A DNA stretch of 64,000 nt, taken from positions 2,860,501-2,924,500 of the forward strand of contig OU015568.1 of the NCBI GenBank assembly GCA_907165135.1, given 5' to 3'. The position numbers were made by a program, and so were the translations under genes. Source of the stretch: Oikopleura dioica. Taxonomy: Eukaryota > Chordata > Appendicularia > Copelata > Oikopleuridae. Shown here one piece after another: positions 33,760 through 44,250 of this stretch (position 1 is its first letter; each line of letters begins with the position of its first letter). Below the pieces are notes generated by a model, which was not told where the DNA came from, did no database searches, and saw only the letters and a list, made by a program, of their open reading frames with translations.

Positions 33760-34840
33760 AATTAAGGAACGCATGTCTTCTTTGCATAAAAGATGTTTGA
33801 CACCTGACCTGCGTCTTCTGAACGAAAATGAGCCTCTGCGGGAAGATCTCTGTTTTGGAACTAAAACTGCTTCGATAAGGGTTCGTTTTCTACCAATCTT
33901 TAGTCTTCAATCTTATTGAAGCAAGTTTCTTGTATCCGAAAAGATATATTTATCTCTCTACTTTGGGCGTGATTTTTCATCAGCGCGGCTAGAAAATCAC
34001 CCTAGAAATCATCATAATCCTGCTAAATCTTGTTGAATTTCACCGTTGTGGACATATTCTTTTTCTCAAAAAAAAGCTGCTTCCGTATGAATTTTGCGAT
34101 TGTGGATTTTGGAAAAAACCAGTCCAAAAATTGACCATGAAATATTCACGCTGCAGACACAAAGAGAAAAAATACAGTATTCGCCGGTGCTGCATTAGAA
34201 ATTCATAGAGCCAGCTTTTACGTGCGCTTTGAGAGAACATAATAGAATCCTCTTATTGGAAGGTTTATATTAAAAGCTGCAGCCTGCAAGAAATTAGAAA
34301 TTAATCGCGTCAAGCTCAAATGTCAAGAAATCATGATAACGAAAGGTGTTTTGAGAAGATTTGTTTTATTCTTTAGTGCCTCTTATCGTATCAACAAAGG
34401 TATCCTGAAATTTGACATGTGACTGTGAACGCAGTAGGACTCTACTTGAACTACGTTGATGTATGTTTGATGTTTCACAGAAAAGTGGTTGATGGGAGAT
34501 CGTTGAAAAATTTCACCATTTCTTATTGATGCTTTATTTAATTGTTCAATGAATTTTCTTGGTTCCTAAGGGTTGCTTTAATTCTAGATATGAGTAAGTT
34601 TTGTGGTTAAGTTCGATTCTCAAATCTTAAGTCAATTAAAAACTCATACTTGATGTTTTAAACATATTATTGTGGTTTTTCGTTCATAGAAAATTTAAAG
34701 AGAAGAACCCTTTTTCTAGATTTCTCAGTTTGAGAAAAGCAAGTTGAATTTGAAAGCATTTTCCTGACAACTTCTCTTGTAACTTGCACTCTTCGTGTTC
34801 ACTCATGTGATCAAGAAGCGTCTTTGAATTCTTCAATAAT
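33760..34840. other. Intergenic, no supported gene
   Basis: AT-rich, with only short frames on both strands that lack consistent splice sites. Confidence 0.4.
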
Positions 34841-34847
34841 TGCTGAT

Positions 34848-35042
34848 CTAAAATATTTTCAAAAACAAATTCGCTTCCCTCTTCTTACAAGCAAAATCGC
34901 GGCCAGGCTGAACATCTCTCGTCTTCATTTGAAATCGTCTATTTTTCTCGATATCAATCGGGGCGTATCCAGAGTACCTTGAGTTCCAAGATTCTACGGG
35001 ACTCATTAAAAGGAGAATGTTAAGAAAATGCTTCAAAAACAT
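34848..35042 (-). CDS. Candidate small secreted peptide precursor
   Basis: A 64-codon frame begins MFLKHFLNILLLMSPVES, a convincing signal peptide, followed by a basic remainder (SGYAPIDIEKNRRFQMKTRD, then KKREANLFLKIF) with RR and KKR sites. A TATAAAG on the minus strand (35074..35068) lies about 26-32 nt upstream of the ATG, supporting a real promoter. The gene could instead be spliced at an internal GTACTC donor. No homologue recognised. Confidence 0.35.
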   Translation of the reverse strand: MFLKHFLNILLLMSPVESWNSRYSGYAPIDIEKNRRFQMKTRDVQPGRDFACKKREANLFLKIF

Positions 35043-35563
35043 CTTGCATCGAAATTGATTCTCCGCGCTTTATATGATTTACCCGGCAATAGATAGATTT
35101 CGGATGAATATTTGAAAACGATTGTCAATAATCAGAAATTCAATGAACCAATTCGACATTTTCTCGGTGATTTCTTCCGATCCCATCCGTAATAAAAATT
35201 CAGATTTGTCATTTTTGACAATTTAACGTCTTTTATTAACTCATTAATATCATCAAAATTGGACATTTTCGCTGATTTTGGCCTTGATGAACAATCTGTT
35301 CTTCAGTTCACTCTAAAACAGAACAGAAGTAGAAAGAAACCACCCAAGACCCCGATGAGCGAGGAAAACTTGCCCCTAAGCGCGTGAGTTGTCCCTGCGG
35401 TCGACTTTTAGTAGCAACACTCGCGGCGCATTTTCGATGGAGTTATTCTCGATGTCGCTCCAACTGAAACTTGTCATTAAAAGGGAGCATCAATTACACC
35501 CCTGGGTACTCTTTCAAAAGTGTTCTATATCTTCAGAAGGCAATTTTAGAAATATTAAAAAAA

Positions 35564-35889
35564 ATGTGGAAGGTAAGACTCATTTCTACAGAGATAATAA
35601 TTTGAAAAGAGGACCCTGACTGAGAGCTCTACACAGGTTTCCGAACTCAGAAATTAATTAAATTTCAGGGACTTTTTACTTCATTTGTTTTCCTGATGTC
35701 TTCAGCCGCTGCGAAACCTTCTAGTGATGGATATCAAATTCCTTATTTATTCAAGGTATGTCTTCATATCTTCTGATCATAAAATTGTCACAATTCTAGC
35801 GCTTTTCTGCACCTGTCCAGAGAGATCCAGGTCACCAGATCCCGTTCCTATTTAAACGATCTCCTGTTGAATCACTTTACGAAGACTGA
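35564..35889 (+). CDS. Candidate neuropeptide/peptide-hormone precursor with two related copies
   Basis: Exons 35564..35572, 35669..35755 and 35800..35889 give 61 residues. The signal peptide is MWKGLFTSFVFLMSSAAA. The rest carries two copies of one motif, each followed by a dibasic site: GYQIPYLF-KR and GHQIPFLF-KR, separated by FSAPVQRDP and closed by an acidic tail (SPVESLYED). The second intron falls exactly between the K and R of the first cleavage site, so each repeat has its own exon. No Gly precedes KR, so C-terminal amidation is not predicted. An AATAAA lies near 35913. The organisation is typical of prohormones; the peptide was not recognised. An open frame upstream (35356-35619, start MSEENLPLSA) overlaps exon 1 in another frame and is weak. 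Confidence 0.65.
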
Positions 35890-35929
35890 TCTTTTCAACC
35901 CATTTTTTTCTACAAATAAAACTACTTTA

Positions 35930-36370
35930 GAGGAGAAAGCGCAATTATCACACGAGCAATTTAAATTATCCTAGTGGATTTTGATGGATCATTTCGTGAT
36001 TTCTGAACACGCTTTTTTCTTATTTTCGTTGAGCCGCGGGTACTTAGCCATTGTTCAAAAAAATAACAAGAGCGTTTCTTTTTGTCTAGCGAAACAAGTG
36101 CAGCTAGTAAAACGAGGCATCAGAGGCGTTTATTATTCCGCAAACAACGGGTCCACACGTATTTGTTCACATATTTTCGCAAACTCAGAAATTCCACATT
36201 TTCGTTTTCCATTTTTCGCCATAAAAATATCGGTTGCGCCCCGGGCACGAGCAAAAAAGGCTGAGACGATTGATTACTGAAAACCATTGAAGCGGATTAG
36301 CAAAAGAGATAAACAGAAAACAGTTTTGAAAGTAATGAAAAGGGCCTTTGAGAAGAGTTAAGTGCTTAGC
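35930..36370. other. Intergenic, no supported gene
   Basis: Region between the peptide gene and the tetraspanin. Open frames on both strands are present but have no supporting splice or homology signal. Confidence 0.4.
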
Positions 36371-36383
36371 ACTTTTGACAATA

Positions 36384-37958
36384 ATGACGAGGGAGCTGTT
36401 TGTCGAAGAAAATAGAGGAAGCGTCAGAAGAAGAGTGGATAGAAATGGCAAAGAGAGGAAGCCAAATAGTATCAGAAAAAATGTTAATAGTATTGTTGGA
36501 TTCAAGAAAAGAAGGACGAAGAAAAATGATGAAGTTTATAGGGACATGGTAAGTCGGCTTATTTTATGGCTCAGTTAGGGTAAGGGTTCGATTAGGGTTG
36601 TGTGCAAAAAGACCCTTTTTGGGCAAGAAAGGAATCTAATATGAGAATTTTTATTTCAGAAAAATGTTCTTGGTGTTATTGATATTTTAACTATTATCCT
36701 CAATGTTCTTCATATTTTCATCGGCGCTAGAATTTTTTTCGCCTTTGGATCGATGATGGAAAAAGAAACATGCGTTGATGGTATCCGTGGAAACAATGCT
36801 CAACTGCTGGACGCAAGCGAGTTTACTGAAATCGGGCAGAATACGATGATCACCGGAGGAATCATGCTCGTTTTTGGGATCTTTGGTATGATTGTTACGG
36901 AGATGGAGACAGGAGTATTGATGTTGGTGATGACTACCGTGCGGATTTGCTTCTTTATGTATTCAATCTTGACGTCTGTGAGAAATTTCATCGAACCTGA
37001 GAAGGTCTGGTTGAGTTCAATGACTCTCGGCTCCAAATTTACGTATGAATTCGAGCAGGACAACCGCTGCTGCGGGTGGAATAATGTCTTCGACTACTGC
37101 GACCGGGACAAGATTTTGCAAATAATCTACGACGTCAGAACTGGGAGAAAGGATTTGGTCACGAAGCACACTCGACAAAGCTCGTTTTTTGAAGAATATG
37201 CCGATTCAAAAATATACAACTACGAAAGCTTTGAAAGTGAGATTTTCTACAGCTCCGAAATCGCGAGTATTTCAAAGCTGGAGGAAATCAATGATGGTGA
37301 GGATCCTTGCGAGCCGGATTCTTTAAATGAATACTGTGTCTGTGACGAAATGGAGAAGAATGACTGGACATTGAATATTCTTGATGAACCCTGTAGAACC
37401 GACTGCGAGGGAAATATCTTGTATGCACGAGAATCTTGTCCTGGGCATCATTCTAGAGGTAATAGACGTTATGATCTTTAGCCTGTAATCTTTACCCGAT
37501 TTTTCAATTTTAAAAATGAACACTGAACTTCAGACACGAAGGAAAAGCCCATTTGTCTGCTCAACGGCTGTGGGGACATTCTTCTAGCGCAGTGGAATTT
37601 CAAGCTTTGGCTTATCCGAATTCTATTTTTCTCCTTTATCGCTTCGATGATCGTCTATGCTTATTTCAAATACCAACTCGCCTTTTACTACATCGACGAA
37701 ATCAACAAGCGATGGGTCAGATTCGTTTCCGTCGCCCCCGAACCTCCCTTGTTAAAAGAAAATGAAGCTTGTGTCGTTGTTGATGGTCTTTTTGACCCAA
37801 GAAGAGTGTCACCGAAAGACAATTTGAAAGAAAAACTGCTTTTTCATTTCAATTCGGAATTGAGAAAGCTCAAAAAGAATGAAAAATTCGAATATGATTG
37901 CGATTCAAACTCGTCGGATTCTGATGAATCTTCAGATTCGCCAGAAACAGCTCTGTAA
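36384..37958 (+). CDS. Tetraspanin with very long large extracellular loop
   Basis: Exons 36384..36548, 36660..37458 and 37534..37958 give 462 residues (an upstream in-frame ATG at 36348 would add 12). After a basic cytoplasmic N-terminus come TM1 (VLGVIDILTIILNVLHIFIG), TM2 (MITGGIMLVFGIFGMIV), TM3 (GVLMLVMTTVRICFFMYSIL), a large loop opening with the tetraspanin hallmark CCGWNN plus paired cysteines, and TM4 (WLIRILFFSFIASMIVYAYF). The large loop is near 200 residues, about twice the usual length, and the C-terminal tail is over 80 residues and ends in an acidic Ser/Asp run. Partner-organising role at the plasma membrane is inferred from the family. Confidence 0.8.
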
Positions 37959-38270
37959 ATTCAAATTTTCTGGTTTAAAGACAATCAAAAGAAGCATTTT
38001 GTGTTTTCAGGTTAAAATGTTTATTTGAATATATACTGTATAAAATAAATAAGAACAGTTCTTATTGTGACACAACTCTTGTACTTTTTCGGGCGATTGA
38101 TGCTCTGACATGCGTTTGGCGACCAAAGTTGGAATAATTCTTCGCAACTGAAGTCTTTCTCTTTTGCATCATGCTTGGTGGGAGATGTTTGTTCAACTCG
38201 TGTCGTTTGTGGAAGATTTTAATGCAAGCCTGTTCAAGGGAAATCAATTTAAGGGAGAGGATCGAAAGCC

Positions 38271-40003
38271 TCAGATTTTGATCCCAGAAAAAAATGATTC
38301 CCCTTCCTCTCGATTTCGATATCTCTCACCAATGACAGGAATCTTCTTGAAAACCCAAATTTTAGTGACGCAAAAAGTAGCAAGAAGCACATGAATAACA
38401 GCAATACCAAGTTGAAATCCCCATGCGACGACTATCAAGCTCTCCGGGCTTCGTTCAAGAGAGCTAGAATAGAATAAGTACTGTAAAAATTCATGAATTT
38501 TCTATTTTACCCAAGACCTTGAGGTGGAGGATCTGTTCTTTGAATCAAAATTTGCACCGTTCCCCAAGCTCCGGCGATCAAGGGATGAAAGATACCATGA
38601 ATCGGGACTGAATTGGCAAAGTTTAGTATCCACTTGAGCTTAACTATTGAAAATACCTTTAGTGTCGAACCAAAGCAACTCAACAAGCATGAAAACTGTC
38701 GGAGAATATTCTTTGCTGGTGAGCCAGAACGCAGAAATGTGAAGAGGTCTGGTCATATCTCGATATCGGCAAATGCCGAGCCACTGAGTCCACCAAGAAA
38801 TGGAAACGACCAGACGTAAGGCTCCCTGGCAGTTGAAAAGGAATGACAGGACTTTGTTCAAAAAGTGGGTGAACTTGCCGAAGCCTTCGACGATTCTTGC
38901 TCTTTGGAAATTTATGTACAGGGTCAAACAGGCGGCTGAAGCAAGAAATAGCATGAGGAAGAGAAAAAGAGCTTACCCATGGGGAAATACGATCCAAAGT
39001 ACAGGGATCGCTGTCCCTCCCAACCGTTCAAAGTCAGAGTGAGTGACCAGATGGCGATAACCACTCGGATAAGAACGAAGGCCCGGTCGTTGTTGATCAA
39101 GGTCGATGAGATGAAATTCATTGAGGGTTCTTGTCCAAGCTTGCAGTCCTGACAAGGCTTGAGTGAGAGTGGTCGCGCATAAATGAATGTTTGAAACAAA
39201 GTTCGAAATTTGCTGGCAGTACTGCCACGACTGCCACTGGCAGCTGCCAATTTTGGCAGTCACTTGGCAGTGGCAGTTACACTTTTCAAGGACTGGCAGT
39301 TACTGGCAGCTGCCAACCGACTGCCACTTCGAAAGATATTGATTTTTCTTTCTAGAATGACAAAGAAAAATAACGTTAATGATGAAATTTTGCTCCCGAG
39401 ACCTATTTTATTCCATTTTTCTTATCAAAAGAGACATTTCAATTTTGGATAATGTTTCTTTTATATCGCCAACTTGTCAAAAACGCTGTTTTGAACTTAG
39501 TTTGACTTTAAAAAAATTTACAAATAGTATCAAAATCGGCAGTTTTTGGCAGTCAACTGGCAGCTGCCAGTGGCAGCTGCCGATTTTGGCAGTCACTTGG
39601 CAGTGGCAGTTGCAATTTAAAAAAGCTGGCAGTCGCTTGGCAGTGGCAGTCGCCATTTCATTTCGAACTCTGGTTTGAAAAATAAAAAAAAATCGAGCCT
39701 TTCCTGAGAAAATTTTTCCCAGCAATTCATGGGTTCGTCGCCAAGACGCTTCAGCAAGCTCATTCTTCGCCGAGTCCACCATGTCAAAATGTACAGGAGA
39801 ATAACCCCAATCATTGTTAGAAAGCAAACTAAAGGGAATTTTGCACTTTTCAAACCAAGCTTGATAAACTTACAATTAGTCGTTGCTGCATAGATCGGCG
39901 CTAAATTTTCGTAGGTAAATCCTCTGTCGAGCCAATAATCTTCGATCGTGTGATTTTCCAGAAACGGGTACTTGTCAATGTCTGCTTGGGAAAAGTTTCC
40001 CAT
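38271..40003 (-). CDS. Multipass membrane protein, tandem copy A (rolling-stone-like?)
   Basis: Exons 40003..39874, 39828..~39700, 39157..38977, 38935..38657, 38607..38511 and 38463..38271. Six hydrophobic segments are seen, among them TMIGVILLYILTWW, FVLIRVVIAIWSLTLTL, ACLTLYINF and VVAWGFQLGIAVIHVLLATF. The layout vaguely recalls the rolling-stone family, but this is weak. Exon 2 to 3 is joined best by a non-GT (GA-AG) intron that also holds a GGCAGT repeat tract. A further open segment at 38247..38062 (ACIKIFHKRHELNKHLPPSM and onward) is conserved in copy B and may be an alternative last exon. Confidence 0.6.
39213..39655. repeat. GGCAGT/ACTGCC palindromic repeat clusters in an intron
   Basis: Two clusters (about 39213-39328 and 39538-39655) consist of CTGCCACTGGCAGCTGCCA-like units, each itself nearly palindromic, and share TTTTGGCAGTCACTTGGCAG. 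They lie inside intron 2 of membrane-protein copy A and are absent from the equivalent intron of copy B. Confidence 0.8.
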
Positions 40004-40110
40004 CTTGGCTCTTCAGTTGAGCTAAAATTTAAAAAATCTGATGCTGAACGGATTTGTCAATACCTAAGTTACATCAGTTCTAGAGATACAGTACAGAAAT
40101 GATTCGACTA

Positions 40111-40225
40111 CTTGTGAACAATACCTGAGTCAGAGTACCGAATTCAAAAAATTTCATATTAGTCTTGTTTTAAATCCTTTCCTAGCCTTTTCAGAACCCT
40201 GACTCAGGTTTCAATCACAAGTTGC
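40111..40225. mobile_element. Short TIR element (ACCTGAGTCAG), second copy
   Basis: Left end CTTGTGAACAATACCTGAGT and right end ACTCAGGTTTCAATCACAAG form an imperfect terminal inverted repeat of about 23 bp sharing the CCTGAGTCAG core of the element at 33075-33149. It lies just upstream of membrane-protein copy A. Confidence 0.55.
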
Positions 40226-40496
40226 CGGGGACATTTTTACACCAAGTCTTAATCTTACAGTCTAAGTCATATTTATTCCAGGATTCTTTCCTGTTACCTT
40301 GTTTTACCTGTAAAAGCGGAAAAGTACAAATGAAACAAAAATACTTGGTAATTGAAATAAACTCGCCTTATTCTAGAGAATCATCCTTATCGATGGTCCA
40401 GATTCAATGTTGAGGATATTCAAATGAAGCATTTGCGATTTTGAAGATATATTGTTTATTTGAATAAATACTGTATAAAATAAATAAGAAGATAAG

Positions 40497-42963
40497 TTAT
40501 TCACTTGTTTTCAGTGTACTTCTTCTTGCGATGGATGCTCTGACATGCGTTTGGCGACCAAAGTTGGAATAATTCTTCGCAACTGAAGTCTTTCTCTTCT
40601 GCAGCATGCTTGGTGGAAGATGTTTGTTCACCTCGTGTCGTTTTTGAAAGATTTTAATGCAGGCCTGTTCAAGGGGAATCACTTTGAGCTTAGTAGAAAT
40701 ATCATTGAAAAATTGATTCCCCTTCCTCGCGATTTTTTAATCTTTGGCCAATGACGGGAACCTTCTTGAAAATCAAATTTTTAGCAAGCAAAAGGTAGCA
40801 AGAAGCACATGAATAACAGCAATGCCAAGTTGAAATCCCCACGCGACGACAATCAAGCTCTCCGGGCTTCGTTCAAGAGAGCTAGAATAGAATAAGTTCT
40901 GTATGAGTAAATGCGATTTCGATTTTACCCAAGACCTTGTGGTGGAGGATGTGTTCTTTGAATCAAAATTTGAATTGTGCCCACAGCTCCGCCAATCAAT
41001 GGATGAAAGATGCCGTGGATCGGTACTGAATAGAGTTGCTTATTTTTGAAAATTTTTTCTGAGCTGAGCAAACTGAGCTGAGGTTGAAATTCTGCTGATC
41101 TCAAGCTGAGCTGGCCTCTTTTAAAAACAATTGAGCTGAGTTAAGCTGTTTTTTTTCAAAGAAAATGAGCTGAGCTGAGTTGACGACTTCTAAAACTGAG
41201 CTTGCTGAGCTGAGCTGGCCATTTTTGAGGTTGAGCGAGTTGAGCTGAGCTGATAGCAGTGCTTGAAAAACCCGCCCGCGGCCCCCGTACCCGCCACAAA
41301 TCTCGGATTTGGCCCCCGCGCCCGCCCGCACTTAGCTGAGCCGACCCTCAACTCAAAATTGCGAGCTGAGCTGTATAGTCTATACAGTCTATCTATACAG
41401 TATAGATAGCTGAGCTCAATATTATTTTCGAGGCAAAACAAAGACGAATTTCAATAAGGATTTCTGAGTGAAATCCCCCTTATTTATTGGCTCATCTGAA
41501 AGAGCGTAAAAAATTACTCTAGTTGAGTCGGAAAGATTGGCGAATTTTCGAACTTATGACGTCATAGCACGTGACGGAAGTTACGAAAGTACCAAACTTT
41601 GGACGCTTACCATTTTCATGTCGCTTGAGCTATCATGACATGCAATACATGAAAATGATCGTCTGATCGAGATCTTGGTGTGAATTGAGGTTTCATCCCT
41701 CGAAAAATATCTCATCCCTTTAATGAAAATCAGGCACTAGTGATAAAGGGTTGAAAGAAATTTTTGAAGGGATGAGACCTAGATGCACGCATAGCTCTTG
41801 TCGCGACGATTATTTTCCACTATCACACGCCATGATAGCTAGAGTGGATCGAAAATGCGGAGCGTCCAAAGTTTTGGTACTTTTGGAACTTTGGTCACGT
41901 GCCATGACGTCATTTCGAGGGAAATTTCATCCCTTTTTGGGCGAATCTAGGATAACTTTTTACGCTCTTTCCAATGAGCCAATAAAAAAAAAGGGGGGGG
42001 GGGTAAGGATTTCACTCAGAAATTCTTATTGAAATTCGTCTAAAGTCGTTATCCTATCATTCTTGCTTATGAAAAATATTTAAAATACCTTTAGTGTCGA
42101 ACCAAAGCAACTCAACAAGCATGAAGAGTGTCGGAGAATATTCTTTGCTAGTAATCCAGAAGCCAGAAATGCCAAGAGGCCGGGTCATATCTCGATATCG
42201 ACAAACGCCGAGCCACTGAGTCCACCAAGAAATGGAAACGACCAAACGTAGGGCTCCCTGGCAGTTGAAGAGGAATGACAGGACTTTGTTCAAAGTGTGG
42301 GTGACTTTGCCAAAGCCTTCGACGATCCTTGTTCTTTGGAAATTGACGTACAGGGTCAAACAGGCGGCTGAAGCAAAAAGTAGCTCATGGAAGAAGTAAA
42401 AAGCATACCCATGGGGAAGTAGCCTCCAAAGTAAAGAGATCGCTGTCCCTCCCAACCGTTCAAAGTCAAAGTGAGTGACCAAAGAGCGATAACTACTCGG
42501 ATAAGAACGAAGACGCGGTCGTTGTTGATCAAGGTCGATGAGATGAAATTCATTGACGGTTCTTGTCCAAGCTTGCAGTCCTGACGAGGCTCTAGTTAGA
42601 GTCATCCCGGATTAAATATGATTTTTTCGTAAGAAATTAAAAAAATATCGAGCCTTCCCTGACAAAATTTTTCCCAGCAATTCATCGGTTCCTCGCCAAG
42701 GCGCTTTAGCAAGCTCATTCTTTTCCGAGTCCACCATGTCAAAATGTAGAAGATTATGACCGTAATGATTGTTAGGAAGAAAACTAAAATCCATCATGCT
42801 TTCTGTTTTTATTATTTAGCTGGATAAACTTACAATTGACCGTTACTGTGTAGATTGGCGCAAGATTTTCGTAGGTAAATCCTTTGTCGAGCCAATATTC
42901 ATCTATCGTGTGATTTTCCAGAAACGGGTACTTGTCAATGTCTGCTTGGGAAAAGTTTCCCAT
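40497..42963 (-). CDS. Multipass membrane protein, tandem copy B, expanded intron and early stop
   Basis: Parallel to copy A: exon 1 from 42963 (same MGNFSQADIDKYPFLENHTI start), exon 2 about 42790-42660 (IITVIIFYILTWWTRKRMS), exon 3 about 42597-42417 (RVFVLIRVVIALWSLTLTL), exon 4 about 42370-42090 (NKVLSFLFNCQGALRLVVSI), exon 5 about 41027-40930 (PIHGIFHPLIGGAVGT) and exon 6 about 40885-40770. The intron between exons 4 and 5 is about 1.06 kb, against about 49 nt in copy A, and holds an AGCTGA tract and a foldback element. In exon 6 the codon matching Trp in copy A is TGA (CLLKI then stop), shortening the protein. The last open segment 40682..40497 is kept. Either functional and diverging, or decaying. 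Confidence 0.55.
41058..41430. repeat. GAGCT low-complexity tandem tract
   Basis: Runs of GAGCTGAGCT pentamers interrupted by T-rich spacers and a CCCGCCCGC-rich segment near 41270-41335, plus a TATAGTCTATACAGTCTATC palindrome cluster. It is the reverse-orientation relative of the 6.5-6.9 kb tract and lies inside the large intron of copy B. Confidence 0.8.
41443..42040. mobile_element. ~600-bp foldback element in intron of copy B
   Basis: The ends GACGAATTTCAATAAGGATT and TTCTTATTGAAATTCGTC are inverted copies, and the match continues inward through TTTCTGAGTGAAATCC, TTATTGGCTCAT and GAGCGTAAAAA, with weaker symmetry (GACGTCAT, GTCACGTG-like and CATCCCTT blocks) further in. No protein is encoded. 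It reads as a non-autonomous inverted-repeat transposon. Confidence 0.75.
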
Positions 42964-43018
42964 CGTGACTTTTGCTAAGAAGAATTCATGAATTTCAAAT
43001 TCTTTGATATTTTATTAT

Positions 43019-43675
43019 TTTAAGGACCCCCCCATCAAGAATCGTGAAAATGAGGCTCTTTAGTGAACGTTTTTCTCAAAAACTACCTTAGGTAGACCCT
43101 TAATTTTAATTGCAAGCTTTTGTTCGAACCCTCGCCTGCAACCGTTCCCCTTAAGATGATCTTACGATCAACAACTTAAGGTTATACGGGCCGTTAAAGG
43201 TAAGGTTGTTAAGTGCAGGTTTTTTTCGGGTTTTAAAGTGGGGTATACCCTTAATTTTTTTTCAGGATAAAGATAAGGCCCTAAGCTACGACCGTTTGCT
43301 TTTTGAAAGTTTTTGGTCTACGAACTTAAGGAGGACAGCCCCTTTAAAATTTTTAAAGTCGAATCTAAGTCGAATTTTCAGATTTATATTTTCACTAAAT
43401 ATTGCCTAAATTGCCCTAATTTACGTTTTTATCCTCGTGTTTATGATAGAAATAGTTTTAATGGTTGGTATACCGTATAAAAATAGCGAACTGAAGATTT
43501 TTATGAAATTTAGAATGTGAATTTTCAATTTTCGAAGCCAATTTCTGTCAAAATTTTCTATAGGAGCAAAAAAATTTTCTAAATAAAAGTTCTTACCCAT
43601 GGTCTAAACTACCCAAAAAAGCAAAAAAAAATTGGAAATTTCGACATTTTTCATCTTGATGGGGGGGTCCTTAAA
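43019..43675. mobile_element. ~660-bp element with TTTAAGGACCCCCCCATCAA ends
   Basis: The left end TTTAAGGACCCCCCCATCAA is repeated as TTGATGGGGGGGTCCTTAAA at the right end, a terminal inverted repeat of about 22 bp. The interior is AT-rich and non-coding. A third locus with related C-rich ends lies at 54757-55096. Confidence 0.75.
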
Positions 43676-43684
43676 GGTTTTTAT

Positions 43685-44205
43685 GCCTTATTTGCGGACG
43701 AATCTTGTACCTCGACTTCCAAGAAAAAATTCGAAAATTTGGCCCCCTTGAAAAAATATTGTCCTACCAAGCATCCCTTAAAATTTTATGAGACGATCAG
43801 TGTTAGTCTATCACTTTGAAATTAAAAAATGAACTGACGAATATTCGGTTACTTATCTGCGAAGTCTGAGTCTAAAAGTTCTTTATTTGATGTTACCTGG
43901 AAAAGCGGGAAATCGCGAGTGCGACAAAATTTCCTGGAAACAGAAATAAACTTTGCTGATTCTAGAGAATTATCAATATATTTCTTATATTTAACAAAAA
44001 TGCTAATAATGAAAATTTCAGCTACTTTTTTGCCTCTTATCGTTCGCGAACTTCAAGAAATCACTCAACTGAGTTTAAAAAATATTTTGTACTTGCAGCT
44101 TCCGGCGCGTCAAAAACCGTCCATCAAATCTTTATCATCTTTGAACTCATTATTTACAAGAAAAAAGTGCGCGTGGAAAGATGAACTGTTTAGTCCTGTC
44201 AGACT
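43685..44205. other. Intergenic, upstream of the lectin cluster
   Basis: Contains 5' flanking sequence (about 43920-44220) that recurs upstream of lectin copies 2 and 3, ending in the TATA elements. No other gene seen. Confidence 0.5.
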
Positions 44206-44210
44206 GCTCT

Positions 44211-44216
44211 TATAAA
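44211..44216 (+). promoter_or_regulatory. TATA box, lectin copy 1
   Basis: TATAAA 35-40 nt upstream of the ATG, inside a block (CTCTTATAAATGCGACT) repeated before copy 2 at 45841 and, slightly changed, before copy 3 at 47294. Confidence 0.65.
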
Positions 44217-44250
44217 TGCGACTCCCGGGTGCTTTATCTACGACAAGATC

